Source: Mnemiopsis leidyi (lineage: Eukaryota > Ctenophora > Tentaculata > Lobata > Bolinopsidae). Taken from it: 50,868 nucleotides of DNA. Numbering within the stretch: position 1 is the stretch's first letter; each line of letters starts with the position of its first letter. Shown here piece by piece: positions 1-10,480 of the stretch. The position numbers and the translations under genes are program-made. The stretch is taken from positions 30,297-81,164 of the forward strand of contig JH153222.1 in the NCBI GenBank assembly GCA_000226015.1, given 5' to 3'. The notes beneath the pieces were generated by a model that was given only the letters and a program-made list of their open reading frames with translations, was not told where the DNA came from and made no database searches.

Positions 1-2
1 TT

Positions 3-249
3 TACGGTTGCAAGCGGCTTCAAGCCAGGGTAGAATCCATGGTTTAGGATTGGCTCTTTCAAATTTTCTTCTTACTCTATTACGCTTAAGTGGATAGGCC
101 TGATCGTAGTGTTTCATGTAGGTTTTGTAAAACGTATCATATTGTTTATCTGCGTCTTCATCGTCAGCTATAAATTCCCAAGATTCATTGTCTATAAGTT
201 CTTTGAACTTTGCATGATTAGCTTCGTTAACAAGAATTGCGCCCGCTTG
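3..249 (-). pseudogene. LINE fragment (endonuclease-RT linker), cut by window edge
   Basis: The minus strand reads open for about 80 codons from about 249 down to the window edge. The stretch has the look of the linker between endonuclease and reverse transcriptase in non-LTR retrotransposons: a 'SWEFI' segment, a 'YDTFYKTYMKHYDQAYPLKR' run, then 'KPWILPWLEAACNRK'. The spacing of W, the acidic stretch, the 'YPLK' and 'KPW' motifs is typical of that linker (family knowledge). No ATG start or RT core lies inside the window, so the rest, if present, is beyond base 1. It abuts the edge of the dispersed repeat that follows, which suggests junction of two elements. Confidence 0.5.
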
Positions 250-1446
250 GTTAGGTCTCAGGCGGACGCTAGATTTCCATCTCTTTAATTGTACAGCAAC
301 TACTATGCGGATATAAGATTAACCTGTGTTAAAAGCAATTGTGACCGTTTTTATTAAATCTCGACAATATCCGTCTCAAATTTCGATTGAGAAATTATAA
401 CTATGAGCGGCTACTGTGAGTGTGATAATATCGGCCGTAAAGTTAAAAAGAATGACCAATTTTATCGTAACTCATTGTAATGTGATAAATGAAATGTCAG
501 CTGTAAAAATTTAAGGACCTGTACCTGTTTACAACCAGGACTAAGATAAATTTATCGACGGTGCAGATATATATTATAACTAAGCAGTTTGTGATAACAA
601 TTTCAACTTAAATAACAGCTGATCATAACTCAAGGTCTAAAATACTAGGCGTTGATGTTTTGTCATAATTTCGGCGATACGTTATACGACGGAAGGCCAT
701 AAACTTACTTGCACGCAACACGAACCAAAGGTAAAGAAATAATAAAATCGTGTAGACAAAATGGCGCGGAACTCGTGCCAAGACTTGCTGCGCGTTGAAT
801 TCTGCACATGGGCGCATTTGACCGGAATTTGTTTAGTTCATCATGTTGAGTGTTTACTGTTTGCGCAATTGCGCGCAATATTTGACATCACTGAGTGTAG
901 TTGCGTTCGTGCTTGTTACGAGTTCAGTATTCTTAGGTACGACTATAGTACCTAACTTTATATTAATTGTCTGCATTATCTTTTATCAATTTGTATAACC
1001 ATTGCATTTTGACAGTTGAACCATACAAGTTTTTAGCTGTCCGCACCTTTTGTTCGTTTTCCGCCAAACGACAATTTCAGCATCCGACCGCTTTTACGTT
1101 TATCATTATGCAATCCCATTTACCGACAGTTCTTGTTTTACAAAGATCTACCGTCTGCGTGATGTTGGTCAGTTGAGCTGCAAATGCAGTCCAAGAAGCC
1201 ACGCGCAATTGCACGTTTTGGACCAAGAAATTTCTTAAGCAAATAACTTTGCGTAGGAGCAAGCTTTCTAGCCTCGAAAGCTGCGTTCACGTGGTAACGA
1301 ACGTCTTGCGGAGTTTAACGCATGTTTTCATCTGTTACACCAGACACCATGAAATTTACCTACCTACCTACCCATCCACCCCAAAATCTGACCACTTTAA
1401 ACCATCTACTTTACTTTTTTGCCTTCGGCAAAAAAGAAGAGATGGA
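229..1446 (-). repeat. dispersed repeat, copy 1 (inverted relative to copy 2 at 6.8-7.5 kb)
   Basis: Read on the minus strand, about 1446 down to 900 matches 6815-7375, and about 295 down to 229 matches 7390-7456. The ~600 bases between (about 296-893) have no match in copy 2 and look like an insertion in this copy, or a deletion in the other. The 1410-1440 end contains a near-perfect hairpin, TTTTTTGCCTTCGGCAAAAAA, with arms of A/T runs plus GGC. A run of CTAC/CCAC repeats at about 1362-1382 is G-rich on the other strand. Short open frames inside it are noise. I do not recognise the family. Confidence 0.65.
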
Positions 1447-2414
1447 AAAAATGTATGTGACTGTAAAAATTTTAAGAATAAACCAATGAATGTTGACCTC
1501 ATTAGTTATGAATGTTGACCTCATTAGTAACAATGCAATGTCCAAAATGCAATGTCCTAAATGTTATTTTCCATGTTACCTTACTTCGAAAACTTGCACA
1601 CACTACTGTAAAATGTGTCTTGAAACTTTGCACACAGGTAGAGGACAGTTCACAGTGATAAATAAATTTTAATGATGTAAAGTCTGTTTCCTAGAAAAGG
1701 GGAAAGATTTATGGACACTCGAAATAAAAGTAGTAATTTTTCTGGCAAATTTCAAGTTGAAGACTAAAAGTTGTTAGAGTGTGTCCCAGTTTCGAGCTTA
1801 AAATTGGATATCAGATACATTTTTAACATTCTTGAAATTTTTACAGTTGTTTAACGAAGGTATTAATAAAATTTGTGGACATTTTTGTGTGCAACCCCAA
1901 ATTTGTCCTCCTGCCCTGGAACATTGTGCCCCAGAGAATTGTAACGTAGGGATTTAGCTCCAGTGACGTCCTGCTCCACAACAGACAGCTTTGTTAGGGT
2001 TAACTGACCATCTATTTTTACAAAACAAAAATTCGGCCTGGAGTAAGAGTGAGGGTAACTTTCATTCTGAATTCAGCGATTTTGACCTCAAAACCAACAC
2101 AAAGTTAGTAAACCACATTGGAAATCTATTTATTTTAATTCTTGACTCATTGAGGGCAAACTTAGTAGGATATTCAATGTCTCTGCCACAACCAAAACCA
2201 CAAAATTGACCCTCATTTCTGCCCCTATCTAATGACTGCAAGATCCAATTGACTTTAGTTGACCTCAAATGTTGAAAAACGTATTGAGGCTAGGTCCCCA
2301 AAAGCATCAGGAAAGCACCAATTCATTATCCTGGTTTTATAAAACCTAACAACTTCCATAATCATGATATTCTCGAATAAGCTGCTTTGCTGTAAACTTG
2401 CCTCAATTTTTTTA
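1447..2414. other. intergenic, no gene seen
   Basis: AT-rich sequence with only short chance open frames on both strands. It ends at a TTTTTTTAG pyrimidine-rich acceptor-like site (to about 2415), 25 bases before the hydrolase ATG. A 5'UTR intron may therefore end here and the promoter may lie further upstream. No promoter could be assigned. Confidence 0.4.
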
Positions 2415-2439
2415 GGTTCATCAAAGAACTCTTTCCATC

Positions 2440-3606
2440 ATGTCAAGAGTTGCCTTTCAAAAAACTCATTTTCTAATAAAACGCTGGGCTGTACCAGAGA
2501 TTTTTGGAAAAGGGGCCATAGCAAATGCTGTTAAAGAGCAGTCCAGGTTCGCTAAGAAATTGGTAAAAACACCTCTTCCTGCATTAAATCCACTTTTCGC
2601 ATTTGCCTATCGGACAAAATATGAGATATCCCCAAACCTGCAGACAACAAGAACAATTTTAGATCTCTATGATGGTGGGGCAATTGGAATTGATAAAATG
2701 GAGTTACAAAAATCGCCAAATCGTGAATCAAAGATAAAGAAACCCATTGTTTTGCTGTTTCCTGGTGGAAATGAAAATACTCATTCGACCAAAGTGCAGA
2801 CATTGTGTTCATCTTATTTGGAGGCTGGATACTCAGATGTCTACATGTGCAACTACCGAGGCAGGTGTAACACACCTTTCAGAACCCCTCAGTTCACCAT
2901 ACCATATGGCAAATTCAATGAGGTTGGTGCAGCTGTTTCACACTTTAGTGAAAACTTTAAAGATCGTCAAATTCTTTTAGCTGGGGACTGTTTTGGTGGT
3001 TACTGCATTGTTGATTATCTATTATCAGGTTCTAATGTTGATCCCAATGTTGTAGGAGGGGTTATTCATAGTGTGCAGTGGAATGCAGAGGCTTCTAATG
3101 AAAAAATGATGGTCGATCCAAATTACTCACTTTACGTCAAACCATGGGCAAAGTATACTAAGAACTTATTGGTTCAAGGGAAAAAGGGTAACGAGGAGTT
3201 TTCTAAACAAGTTTATGAAAAGATAGGAAAAGACAGATTTGCTATATTATCCTCTTTGTCGATGGAGCAGCCCTATGATGTGTTCCAACTCTATCAAATT
3301 GGTCTTTCGAGTCTAGCTGATGGTGCATTTAAAGATGAAAAGGATTATGTGGAAAAAACCTCCCCTCATGCCAAGATTCAAAATTCATCTTTAGCTCGAC
3401 CTTTAATCGTGATTAATGCAGATGACGACCCTACAGCCCCAATCACGCTAGATGAAATTGAAGTGATGGAAAGAGATCCGAACTTATGTTTCTGGTTGTT
3501 TGCTTGTGGCGGCCATTGTTCTTATGTTAAGCATCTGTATCCTGTCACAAACTATATTGATGAAGCAATGGTAGAATGCTCTGATATTTTAGTAAACAAC
3601 ACCTGA
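2440..3606 (+). CDS. ABHD1/3-family alpha/beta hydrolase with Cys at the nucleophile position
   Basis: Single-exon 388-aa protein, near the usual ~400 aa of the ABHD1/ABHD3 group, some of whose members are phospholipases. The fold shows in order: 'PIVLLFPGG' (residues 102-110, strand and oxyanion region), 'GYSDVYMCNYRGRCNTPFRTP' (about 130-150, matching the family's NxRG..L.TP segment), the nucleophile elbow 'AGDCFGG' (181-187), 'VINADDDP' (324-331, acid) and 'CGGHCSYV' (356-363, His359). The elbow is normally GxSxG; here the third position is Cys184 (codon TGT at 2989-2991), giving a predicted Cys-Asp-His triad. No signal peptide or clear membrane helix; Trp16 and the basic N-terminus could be membrane-proximal. 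A TTTTTTTAG site just upstream suggests a 5'UTR intron. The ATG is the first in frame. Family assignment is firm; substrate and activity are unknown. Confidence 0.85.
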   Translation: MSRVAFQKTHFLIKRWAVPEIFGKGAIANAVKEQSRFAKKLVKTPLPALNPLFAFAYRTKYEISPNLQTTRTILDLYDGGAIGIDKMELQKSPNRESKIKKPIVLLFPGGNENTHSTKVQTLCSSYLEAGYSDVYMCNYRGRCNTPFRTPQFTIPYGKFNEVGAAVSHFSENFKDRQILLAGDCFGGYCIVDYLLSGSNVDPNVVGGVIHSVQWNAEASNEKMMVDPNYSLYVKPWAKYTKNLLVQGKKGNEEFSKQVYEKIGKDRFAILSSLSMEQPYDVFQLYQIGLSSLADGAFKDEKDYVEKTSPHAKIQNSSLARPLIVINADDDPTAPITLDEIEVMERDPNLCFWLFACGGHCSYVKHLYPVTNYIDEAMVECSDILVNNT

Positions 3607-4323
3607 AATTAATGATGATAATTCATAGGTGATATGCCATTATCAATCCATCAAGTATGCATTCTTATGATTTTTTGTAAAATTTTTGCGTAATTCTATA
3701 GATCAAGAATCTATTATTTCAAGTAATTTTAATTTGATTTCTATCTGATTGATGTTTGATTTTAAATATAAAGTAGTTTATCTAATATTTAAGTCATGCA
3801 ACGAAGTTTACTTTACTTAATGTGCTCGTTGAAGTACCGAACCATTTATTTTCTTCTATTTATTCTTTATTTTACTTCAGAGTTTAGATGACATTTGTTA
3901 TGTAATGCTAATACACCTACAAAGATTTCAGAAGTTGAATTATTATTGATATTTTAGTAGTGTTTAGCTTAGTTTTTATGTTATTAAGAAATGATTATTT
4001 ATTTGTTGTCGATATTTATACATCCTAAACAAAATTAATGTATTTATCAAACATATTTCCTGATTTTATATCAGATCTGGCTAGTCAATGTTTATAAATT
4101 CTTCAATTCCATAACTCGAAATGGTTCCTCCCCTATATTTTAAAAGGATCAGAATAGAGAAAACTCTGAAAATTTTACCGGCAAATTGAATTGCACTGTA
4201 TGGCCTACAAACTTCACATAACATTCAAGATAACTTACTTTTGCTGATAAAAAGTTTTGAATTCTAATTATACATGACTATTATTGCAACTGAAAACTTC
4301 AAATAGGAAGTGTTCGACTCAGG
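3607..4323. other. 3'UTR/intergenic, no gene seen
   Basis: Very AT-rich sequence between the hydrolase stop and the p24 ATG. It probably holds the hydrolase 3'UTR and the p24 promoter/5'UTR. No clear AATAAA close to the stop, no coding-like exon, no obvious repeat. Confidence 0.4.
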
Positions 4324-7300
4324 ATGTGGACTGTTACTGTTTGCAACTTCCTGGTTATCGCCTATATCCTTTCTCTCACCACTGCTTCCATGGAAACTGC
4401 CCTGACCTTCCAAGTTCCGCCTCGAAAAGAGCAGTGTTTTTATGAGGATGTTCAAGAGAACCACGAGATTGAAATGGATTTCCAGGTACTCAAAGATAGA
4501 TTGTTTTGTTCTTTACTGCCCCCAGATTCGAGATTTAAGTATGATAAAACTTAAAGTGCAGGCAATTAAGGATGTGCAGTTTTTAGTTGATAAACCTTCT
4601 TTCAAACTGTTTTTAATCAATCTCTGAAATTAATCTTGATATCGATTTTTTAGTCGGTCCTGCGTTTGGATGACACGGCTTTTCTCTTTGCAGTATTTAC
4701 AGATTTAATTTACTCCCCAGATGTTTTAGTGTCAAACTTCGCCACGCAGGTAGTTGACGGTGGTGACTTAGACATAGATTTCCAAGCTTACGACGGATCG
4801 TTGAAGCGTATTGCAATCAACCGTCGTGAGTCGTATGGGACACACACCTTCACTGTCAAAGAGAGTGGCGTTTATAAGTTCTGTTTCAGCAACAAGTTCA
4901 GGTTAATCTTTAAACCTGCTGTTTCATAATCAATACACAGAACATGGAAATAGTTTAATGAACTGTTTCTGCCTCCGGTTTCTGCCTCACAATTCAAGAA
5001 TTTAAAACATTCCCAATATAATCGATGGGAACTAAAATTTGTTGACTATCACCATCTCTTAAGTTTAAAGCAGGCGGGAATTCTGTAGAGAATTTCTGTT
5101 GTTTTATCGATTACTTTGTACGTTATAATTTCTTTAACCACGTCATACATACATACTTCATCATAGTTCAATATAAGTAATGATAAAGTATGATAGAAAT
5201 TACGATATACATTTTGCTCCATGTAGTGTACAATGCAATATACATTGTACATTGCACACTTTTAAACATAAGGAATTACTAGTCCCATATTTTCAGCAAA
5301 CTGACCAGTAAAACTGTCTTTATGGACGTCTATGTTGATGACGGGGTTTATACCGCAGACAATGAAGCAGAAGAAGGAGCTTCATTGCATGCCGGTTTTA
5401 CCACATTGCACGTAAGTCAAGTTTTACGTGGCGTCATGTGTAATAACTATTTGTTTTAGCGTCTTACTGTCGAACATCCTGCATATTTTATGTTGTAACG
5501 TTAACAGTACACGGGACAATTTTACTGATGTGTCACGCATACGAGTTTACTTACAAACTGTATTTTTCCAGAAACAAGTAGACAACATCAAAAGTCAGCT
5601 GTTCAAAACGCAAGTTCAACTCCAGCTGAGCAAAGCTCAACGGAACAAAGACCAGAAGATCCAGAACAGTAATAAGATAAGAGTTGACCGCTGGTCCATG
5701 GTGCAGTGTGTGTTTATGATCCTCATGGCTACTGTACAGGTGCGTACCCTCCTGTCACAATTTACGTGCTTTTCGAAAAATCACATTGCCAGATTAGATA
5801 GATACAGACATACGTTTTTTAAACTATTGAGCGTAATTATTTGCAAGACAGTGTCCCCTCTAGCTGATTACGCAATATTTTTGCTCCCCAGTGTTTAGTA
5901 CTTTTACTTTAAAGACCTTACACCTTTACACCGATGTAGATGTAAGAAGAACAGTTTGCCAAGCCTTCAAAAGTAATTTATTATCCTGGTAAACACATCA
6001 ATGAGGGACACGAGTTTATAATTATATAATAATGACAACTATATAATAATGAAAACTGTGATTTGCCACACTATAAAGTACACTCGGCCAATTATCTAGT
6101 GGCAACACGAAATAGTGACAACTTTATTCGTCACTTTTTAGTGCAGGAATCTATTATTGAAACCATCCTGGCAAAGGGAACCTTTTTTCGTGATGTGTCA
6201 CCGTGTCGTCGACTTAGTTTGATGCATAATTAGTTAGTCAAGACGGTTCTCGTACCCGCTGAGCTGATCTTCGCCCCCAAATGGGCACATATAGATTATG
6301 TTTAAGAAATAGTATGATAGTGCTAAGTGCTAAAATCCTTAGTTTTAGTGATAACCTCAAACATCCGTTTTACTTGCACAGTTGTAGAAAAAAAGTGTTT
6401 TCTATTTTTTTTTAAAATTAAGCAGTTATTAAATTAAAGCCAATATCACTGAATTATCGTTTTAATGTGACAGTAATTTCAAGTTAAAAGTTAAGTCATT
6501 ACGATGGTCAGAAGCAGGGTTGTACTAAGATAACGTATCAATATCCCATGCCTGTACACACTGTTCTAGAATTGTCCCTAACAGTGGCGGTTCCACTTTC
6601 TGTCGTTCCGCTGCTAAACTTTGACATCAGAAACGAAATTAGAGCTCCATGCAATCCAATAAAGATGCCATGTGAATCAAATAATCAAAGATTCAGCGGT
6701 ACGGTGTGTGATAGATCTCGACTCTAGAAATCTCGGAGTTATTGTGTCAGGTGCAGCGGTGGAAGTTCCACTTCTGAGCCGTGAAGTTAAACTTCTAAAT
6801 CTGATTTCGAAATTTTTTCCATCTCTTCTTTTTTGCCGAAGGCAAAAAAGTAAAGTAGATGGTTTAAAATGGTCGGATTTTGGGGTGGGTGGGTGGGTAG
6901 GTAGGTAGCTAAATTTCATGGTGTCTGGTGTGACAGAGACAAACATGCGTTAAACTCCGCAAGACGATAGTAACCACGTGAACGCAGCTTTCGAGGCTAG
7001 AAAGTTGCTCCTACGCAAAGTTATTTGCTTAAGAAATTTCTGGTCCAACACATGCAATTGTGCAAGGCTACTTGGACCGCATTTGCAGCTCAACTGACCA
7101 ACATATCACGGAGACGGTAGATCTTTGTAAAACAAGAACTGTCGGCAAATGGGTGTGCATAATGATAAACGTGAAAGGGGTCGGATGCTAAAATTGTCGT
7201 TTGGCGGAAAACGAACAAAAGCTGCGGACAGCTAAAAACTTTTATGGTTCACTGTCAACTGTCAAGATGCAATAGTTTATATACAAATTGATAAAATATA

Positions 7301-8297
7301 ATTCAGACAATTAATGTTAAGTTAGGTACTATAGTCGTTCCGAAGAATACCGAACTCGCAACAAGTACGAACGGAACTTCACTCTGGGAAGTTAAGATGG
7401 AAATCTATAGCGTCCGCCTGAGAACTAACCAAGCGGGCGCAATTCTTGTTGAGTTTCATTTGGATTCGAACTGCACGAATCACAGCAACATAAGCACACC
7501 GCACTCAAAGAGAAAATTATTACTTAAGGACATACCTCACGTAAATAAAGAAGATCCATTATATTTCATCTTACACTTTCGTGCACGTTAAATTATCTAT
7601 TACAAGTAACTGCTTCACCTCAAATGAAAGGCAACATCAGATGTTCCAATGCTAGGCTTACATCATGAAACAAAGGCTGTAATTCTACCTAATTAGATGT
7701 TAGGTGTTCCACCGCATTTCATGCAAATCGCTGCTGTTCAAGTGTTCACTACTTATATAGAACCTCGAGTTTTCAAAGTTTTGTATCATTTCAAGTGTTC
7801 ACTACTTATATAGAACCTCGAATTTTCTCAGTTGCGTATCATTTCAAGTGTTCACTACTTATATAGAACCTCGAATTTTCTCAGTTGCGTATCATTTCAA
7901 GTGTTCACTACTTATATAGAACCTCGAGTTTTCTCAGTTGCGTATCATTTCAAGTGTTCACTACTTATATAGAACCTCGACTTTCCAAAGTTGCGTATCA
8001 TTTCAAGTGTTCACTACTTATATAGAACCTCGACTTTCCAAAGTTGCGTATCATTTCAAGTGTTCACTACTTATATAAAACCTCGAGTTTTCAAAGTTGC
8101 GTATCACGGGCATGTGAGGTAACGACGCCAAAAGTTCTCCTTGAATAACTGATCAGCTGTACAAAATACGGCGATCAATTATAGATGGTGTATTAGTTGA
8201 TTTAGATCTATTACTTATGTTACTCAATTTTCAGGTATATCTGCTGAAGCAGTTATTCAAAGAAGATAAGTCTGCCAAGAGACAAGCTAGGATTTAG
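4324..8297 (+). CDS. p24 / TMED family cargo receptor (emp24/gp25L), five exons
   Basis: p24 proteins are type I membrane proteins cycling between ER and Golgi in COPI/COPII vesicles. Exons: 4324-4485, 4750-4901, 5297-5411, 5572-5739, 8235-8297; all introns are GT..AG and frames join exactly to 219 aa (family usual 200-235). Residues 1-22 are a signal peptide. A GOLD domain follows (about 24-110) with the conserved disulfide pair Cys38 ('EQCFYEDV') and Cys98 ('YKFCFSN'). Exon 4 supplies the coiled coil ('KQVDNIKSQLFKTQ') and membrane helix ('VQCVFMILMATVQVYLL'), and exon 5 the tail 'KQLFKEDKSAKRQARI'. Aromatic plus basic residues in the tail fit the family's trafficking signals, though the terminal KKXX is not exact. 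The layout suggests the gamma group (TMED1/3/5/7) but I cannot name the orthologue. Intron 4 (5740-8234) is loaded with repeats. Confidence 0.9.
6815..7456 (+). repeat. dispersed repeat, copy 2 (inside p24 intron 4)
   Basis: About 640 bases matching 229-1446 in reverse orientation, with many point differences but long collinear identity, for example around the 'CTACGCAAAGTTATTTGCTT' segment. One end carries the hairpin TTTTTTGCCGAAGGCAAAAAA (about 6830-6850), followed by a GGGT/GGTA run at 6880-6908 that could form a G-quadruplex. The other end is the 'CGTCCGCCTGAGA' segment near 7409-7422. The short open frame over the end (7397-7591) has no recognisable product. Unnamed family. Confidence 0.65.
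7739..8106 (+). repeat. 53-bp minisatellite, seven units, in p24 intron 4
   Basis: Seven tandem units of 53 bases starting near 7739, 7792, 7845, 7898, 7950, 8003 and 8056. Every unit holds CAAGTGTTCACTACTTATAT followed by AAACCTCGA or GAACCTCGA. Units vary mainly after the CTCGA and form subtypes (TTTTCTCAG versus TTTCCAAAG). The array ends 129 bases before the last exon. Confidence 0.95.
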
Positions 8298-8501
8298 GAG
8301 TCATCAAGAAACTTTCTTATTTTATATCGGGATCTGCTTTATTTGGTCAAAATATTCTTTATTCTGTACTTTCACAGATAGAATATATTTTTATGGTATT
8401 GCCAAACATTTAATAGTCATTGTTTTTAGGTTCCACACTCAGTGTACATTGTATTTAGCCTTGCCAACTCCCTTTTTAACACAGTTGGCCAAGTAAATCC
8501 C

Positions 8502-8507
8502 AATAAA
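8502..8507 (+). terminator. poly(A) signal for the p24 gene
   Basis: AATAAA 205 bases after the p24 stop, followed by the GT-rich run TTTGTTGTGTTTTCCTG, the usual arrangement for cleavage and polyadenylation. Confidence 0.6.
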
Positions 8508-8529
8508 GATATTTGTTGTGTTTTCCTGA

Positions 8530-9240
8530 TGATATACACCTGAAGCTATTTAGTGTAGCTAGCTCGCTTACAAAGTTTCAACTTACTAGCAAGTTGATAT
8601 TCTGAAATTTATAAACACGTACATTTTTTTGCGAAGTTACAAGTTTTCTAGAGATTTTCGAATTGACTTCCATTTTATAGATGAGTAGATGCATCATCAT
8701 TATAGTCATTCAGAATTGTTTCTATCTATAATATGTTGAATTCGTCATCGGTGTAATATTATGTATAAAGCAGCGTGTATTTTTATATTTTCATGTAAGT
8801 CTCAACTCTATGATAAAATCACCGTAATCACCGTTTTTAACAGTAAATTTTGTGCAATCTAGTTAATCTTTAGAAAGAGATTACCTCGCAAACTTTTCAT
8901 CTTTGGCAGATGTGCTAAATACTGAAATAATCAAAGATAAATTTTAGTGCTTCTACTTTAGGTCTTGTCATGGATTGGAATAGTTGGAATGTTCATTGAT
9001 ATTGTAAAATATATCAGTTTATAAGTTCTTAATTTATTTCATAAGAGTGACTTTTCATTGTTGACTATAAAAAGTTATAAACGGCCACTTAGCTTAGTAA
9101 CTGTCAAATATTTAATAACTATTAATTCCATACTTCTATCAAAAAAGATAGTGAATTCTTTCTATGTTAAAGGCTTAAAATGTTCTCCAACATGTCAGTT
9201 ATTTCTTCTCCTGATCAGAACGAGTAGGTATTTGAAGCCC
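8530..9240. other. intergenic, no gene seen
   Basis: AT-rich sequence downstream of the p24 poly(A) signal. Only short chance open frames are present and no repeat structure was noticed. Confidence 0.35.
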
Positions 9241-9319
9241 TAATTTGTGCATACGTGGACGTGGTCTTGTTAATCCAATAACAAATGCACCGCTGGAGTA
9301 AGCGAGACCAAACTAACCA

Positions 9320-9660
9320 TAGATATTGGCGCAAAACTTGGGGAACGCGCGCGCGCGGCGTGACGCGCATTTGCTACACATGGCGCGCCATCAGCCATTG
9401 TCTGACGTTGTGACCCTTTTCCATTTTCGCGCGCGCCGCTGTAAAGGTGTCAGACGTTGTCTGACCTGCAGCAACGAAGCGGCAGTGAAGATGGGCCGCA
9501 ACGCAAGTCAACTATATAGAAGGGGCCGTTTTGGTCTAACCATAAACCAGAGCCGGCCTTTTGCGCGCGCCACCAAAGGTGTAGCAGCCGCACCGGGCGG
9601 CATAAGAACCTGGTTAGGTAAACTGTGAAATGTTGCTAAACACGTATAGCCCTGTGCTTC
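9320..9660. other. CpG-rich block with alternating GC runs
   Basis: A sharp composition change from the AT-rich surroundings: many CpG, the runs CGCGCGCGCGGCG and GCGCGCGCC, and repeated GTCTGAC / GACGTTGT words. Two similar words, 'GACCAAACTAACCATA' (9309-9324) and 'GGTCTAACCATAAACC' (about 9533-9548), bracket part of it. The 100-codon open frame here (9326-9628) has no recognisable domain and probably reflects composition. It may be part of a transposable element rather than a promoter island. Confidence 0.5.
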
Positions 9661-9733
9661 GTGGCAGCAGGGCTAGGCAACGTGTAGCAAGCCCTGTGCG
9701 AGCTTATAGCGCAAAATTAGGATGCGGACGGAC

Positions 9734-9826
9734 TCAACGGGCGATGCGCGTCTAGAATTTCTTCGAAAGGCCAGAAATGCGTGACAGCGCGCGTGATGGC
9801 CGCGACAGTAGGTTATCAACCTACAA
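9734..9826 (-). mobile_element. ~95-bp mobile module, copy A
   Basis: Reverse-complement copy of the module at 10175-10272 and 50388-50483. It reads TTGTAGGTTGATAACC at one end and CATCGCCCGTTGA at the other. It is flanked by perfect 8-bp direct repeats GGACGGAC (9726-9733 and 9827-9834), the hallmark of insertion. No coding capacity and no clear terminal inverted repeat. Confidence 0.75.
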
Positions 9827-10049
9827 GGACGGACGCGTGACGCAAAAGCGCAACGCAAGCCACAGGGCTTTGTTGGCTCAGCAATGTGTAATGCAAATGT
9901 TATCTGCATAAATTTACTTAAAAACATATGGAGTCTGCCATGCTTTAAAATATATGTCTTTTCTTTTAAGGCGCCGGCTAGTAAAAATATTATCTGCAGC
10001 CCGCTGCATTGTCTGACTTTGTCCGACCCTCAGAATAAAATGACGAAGA

Positions 10050-10480
10050 ATAAAATGACGGGAGGGTGCGCGCTGCACTGCAGCAGGCGAAAATTTTTGA
10101 GAAATTGGGGCATTGTGCATTTGAACTTAATTTTGGACCATTTTGGCAAAAGAGCCTCATGGTTCAGTTGTTATTTGTAGGTTGATAACCAACTGTCGCG
10201 GCCATAACGCGCTCTTACGCATTTCTGGCCTGGCGAATTTCGAAGAAATTCTAGACGCGCATCGCCCGTTGAAGTTGTCATGTGTGTTTTACAGTGCTAT
10301 CTTATCAGTGAAACTGTGCTAGGCAGTAGGTTTCCCAAATTTCAGCTTAAGTCCTACACTGAACTCTCATCAATGCAATCAAAAATTTTTAAAAAATTGG
10401 GCACATGTCAGATAGCTTAGAAGCATTGGCCCCTCAATCCTAATATTTGAAAGGGCCATAGCACCTTGGCCCCTCTGTTC
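10050..10480 (-). repeat. dispersed repeat shared with 46.6-47.17 kb
   Basis: Three blocks (10065-10140, 10275-10380, 10380-10480) match, in reverse, 47085-47160, 46950-47080 and 46600-46740. Copy B of the ~95-bp module interrupts this copy between the first two blocks; the 47-kb copy lacks the module, which gives an 'empty site' for comparison. Unnamed element. Confidence 0.6.
10175..10272 (+). mobile_element. ~95-bp mobile module, copy B
   Basis: Same ends as copies A and C (TTGTAGGTTGATAACC at the start, CATCGCCCGTTGA at the end). It is flanked by AGTTGTTAT (10166-10174) and AGTTGTCAT (10273-10281), a 9-bp duplication with one mismatch. The related repeat at about 47.08 kb is uninterrupted at the equivalent point, supporting insertion. 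Confidence 0.75.

Noticed and set aside
1077-1518. Open frames in the repeat near 1.1-1.5 kb
   Set aside because: The same segment in copy 2 (6.8-7.3 kb) does not keep the frame, so it is non-coding repeat.
4666-4929. Plus-strand frame starting ATGGATGACACGG read as a gene
   Set aside because: It is intron sequence running into p24 exon 2; the true exon starts at 4750 after the CAG acceptor.
7737-8106. Regular spacing considered as a CRISPR array
   Set aside because: Units are contiguous 53-bp tandem repeats without unique spacers, in an animal intron.
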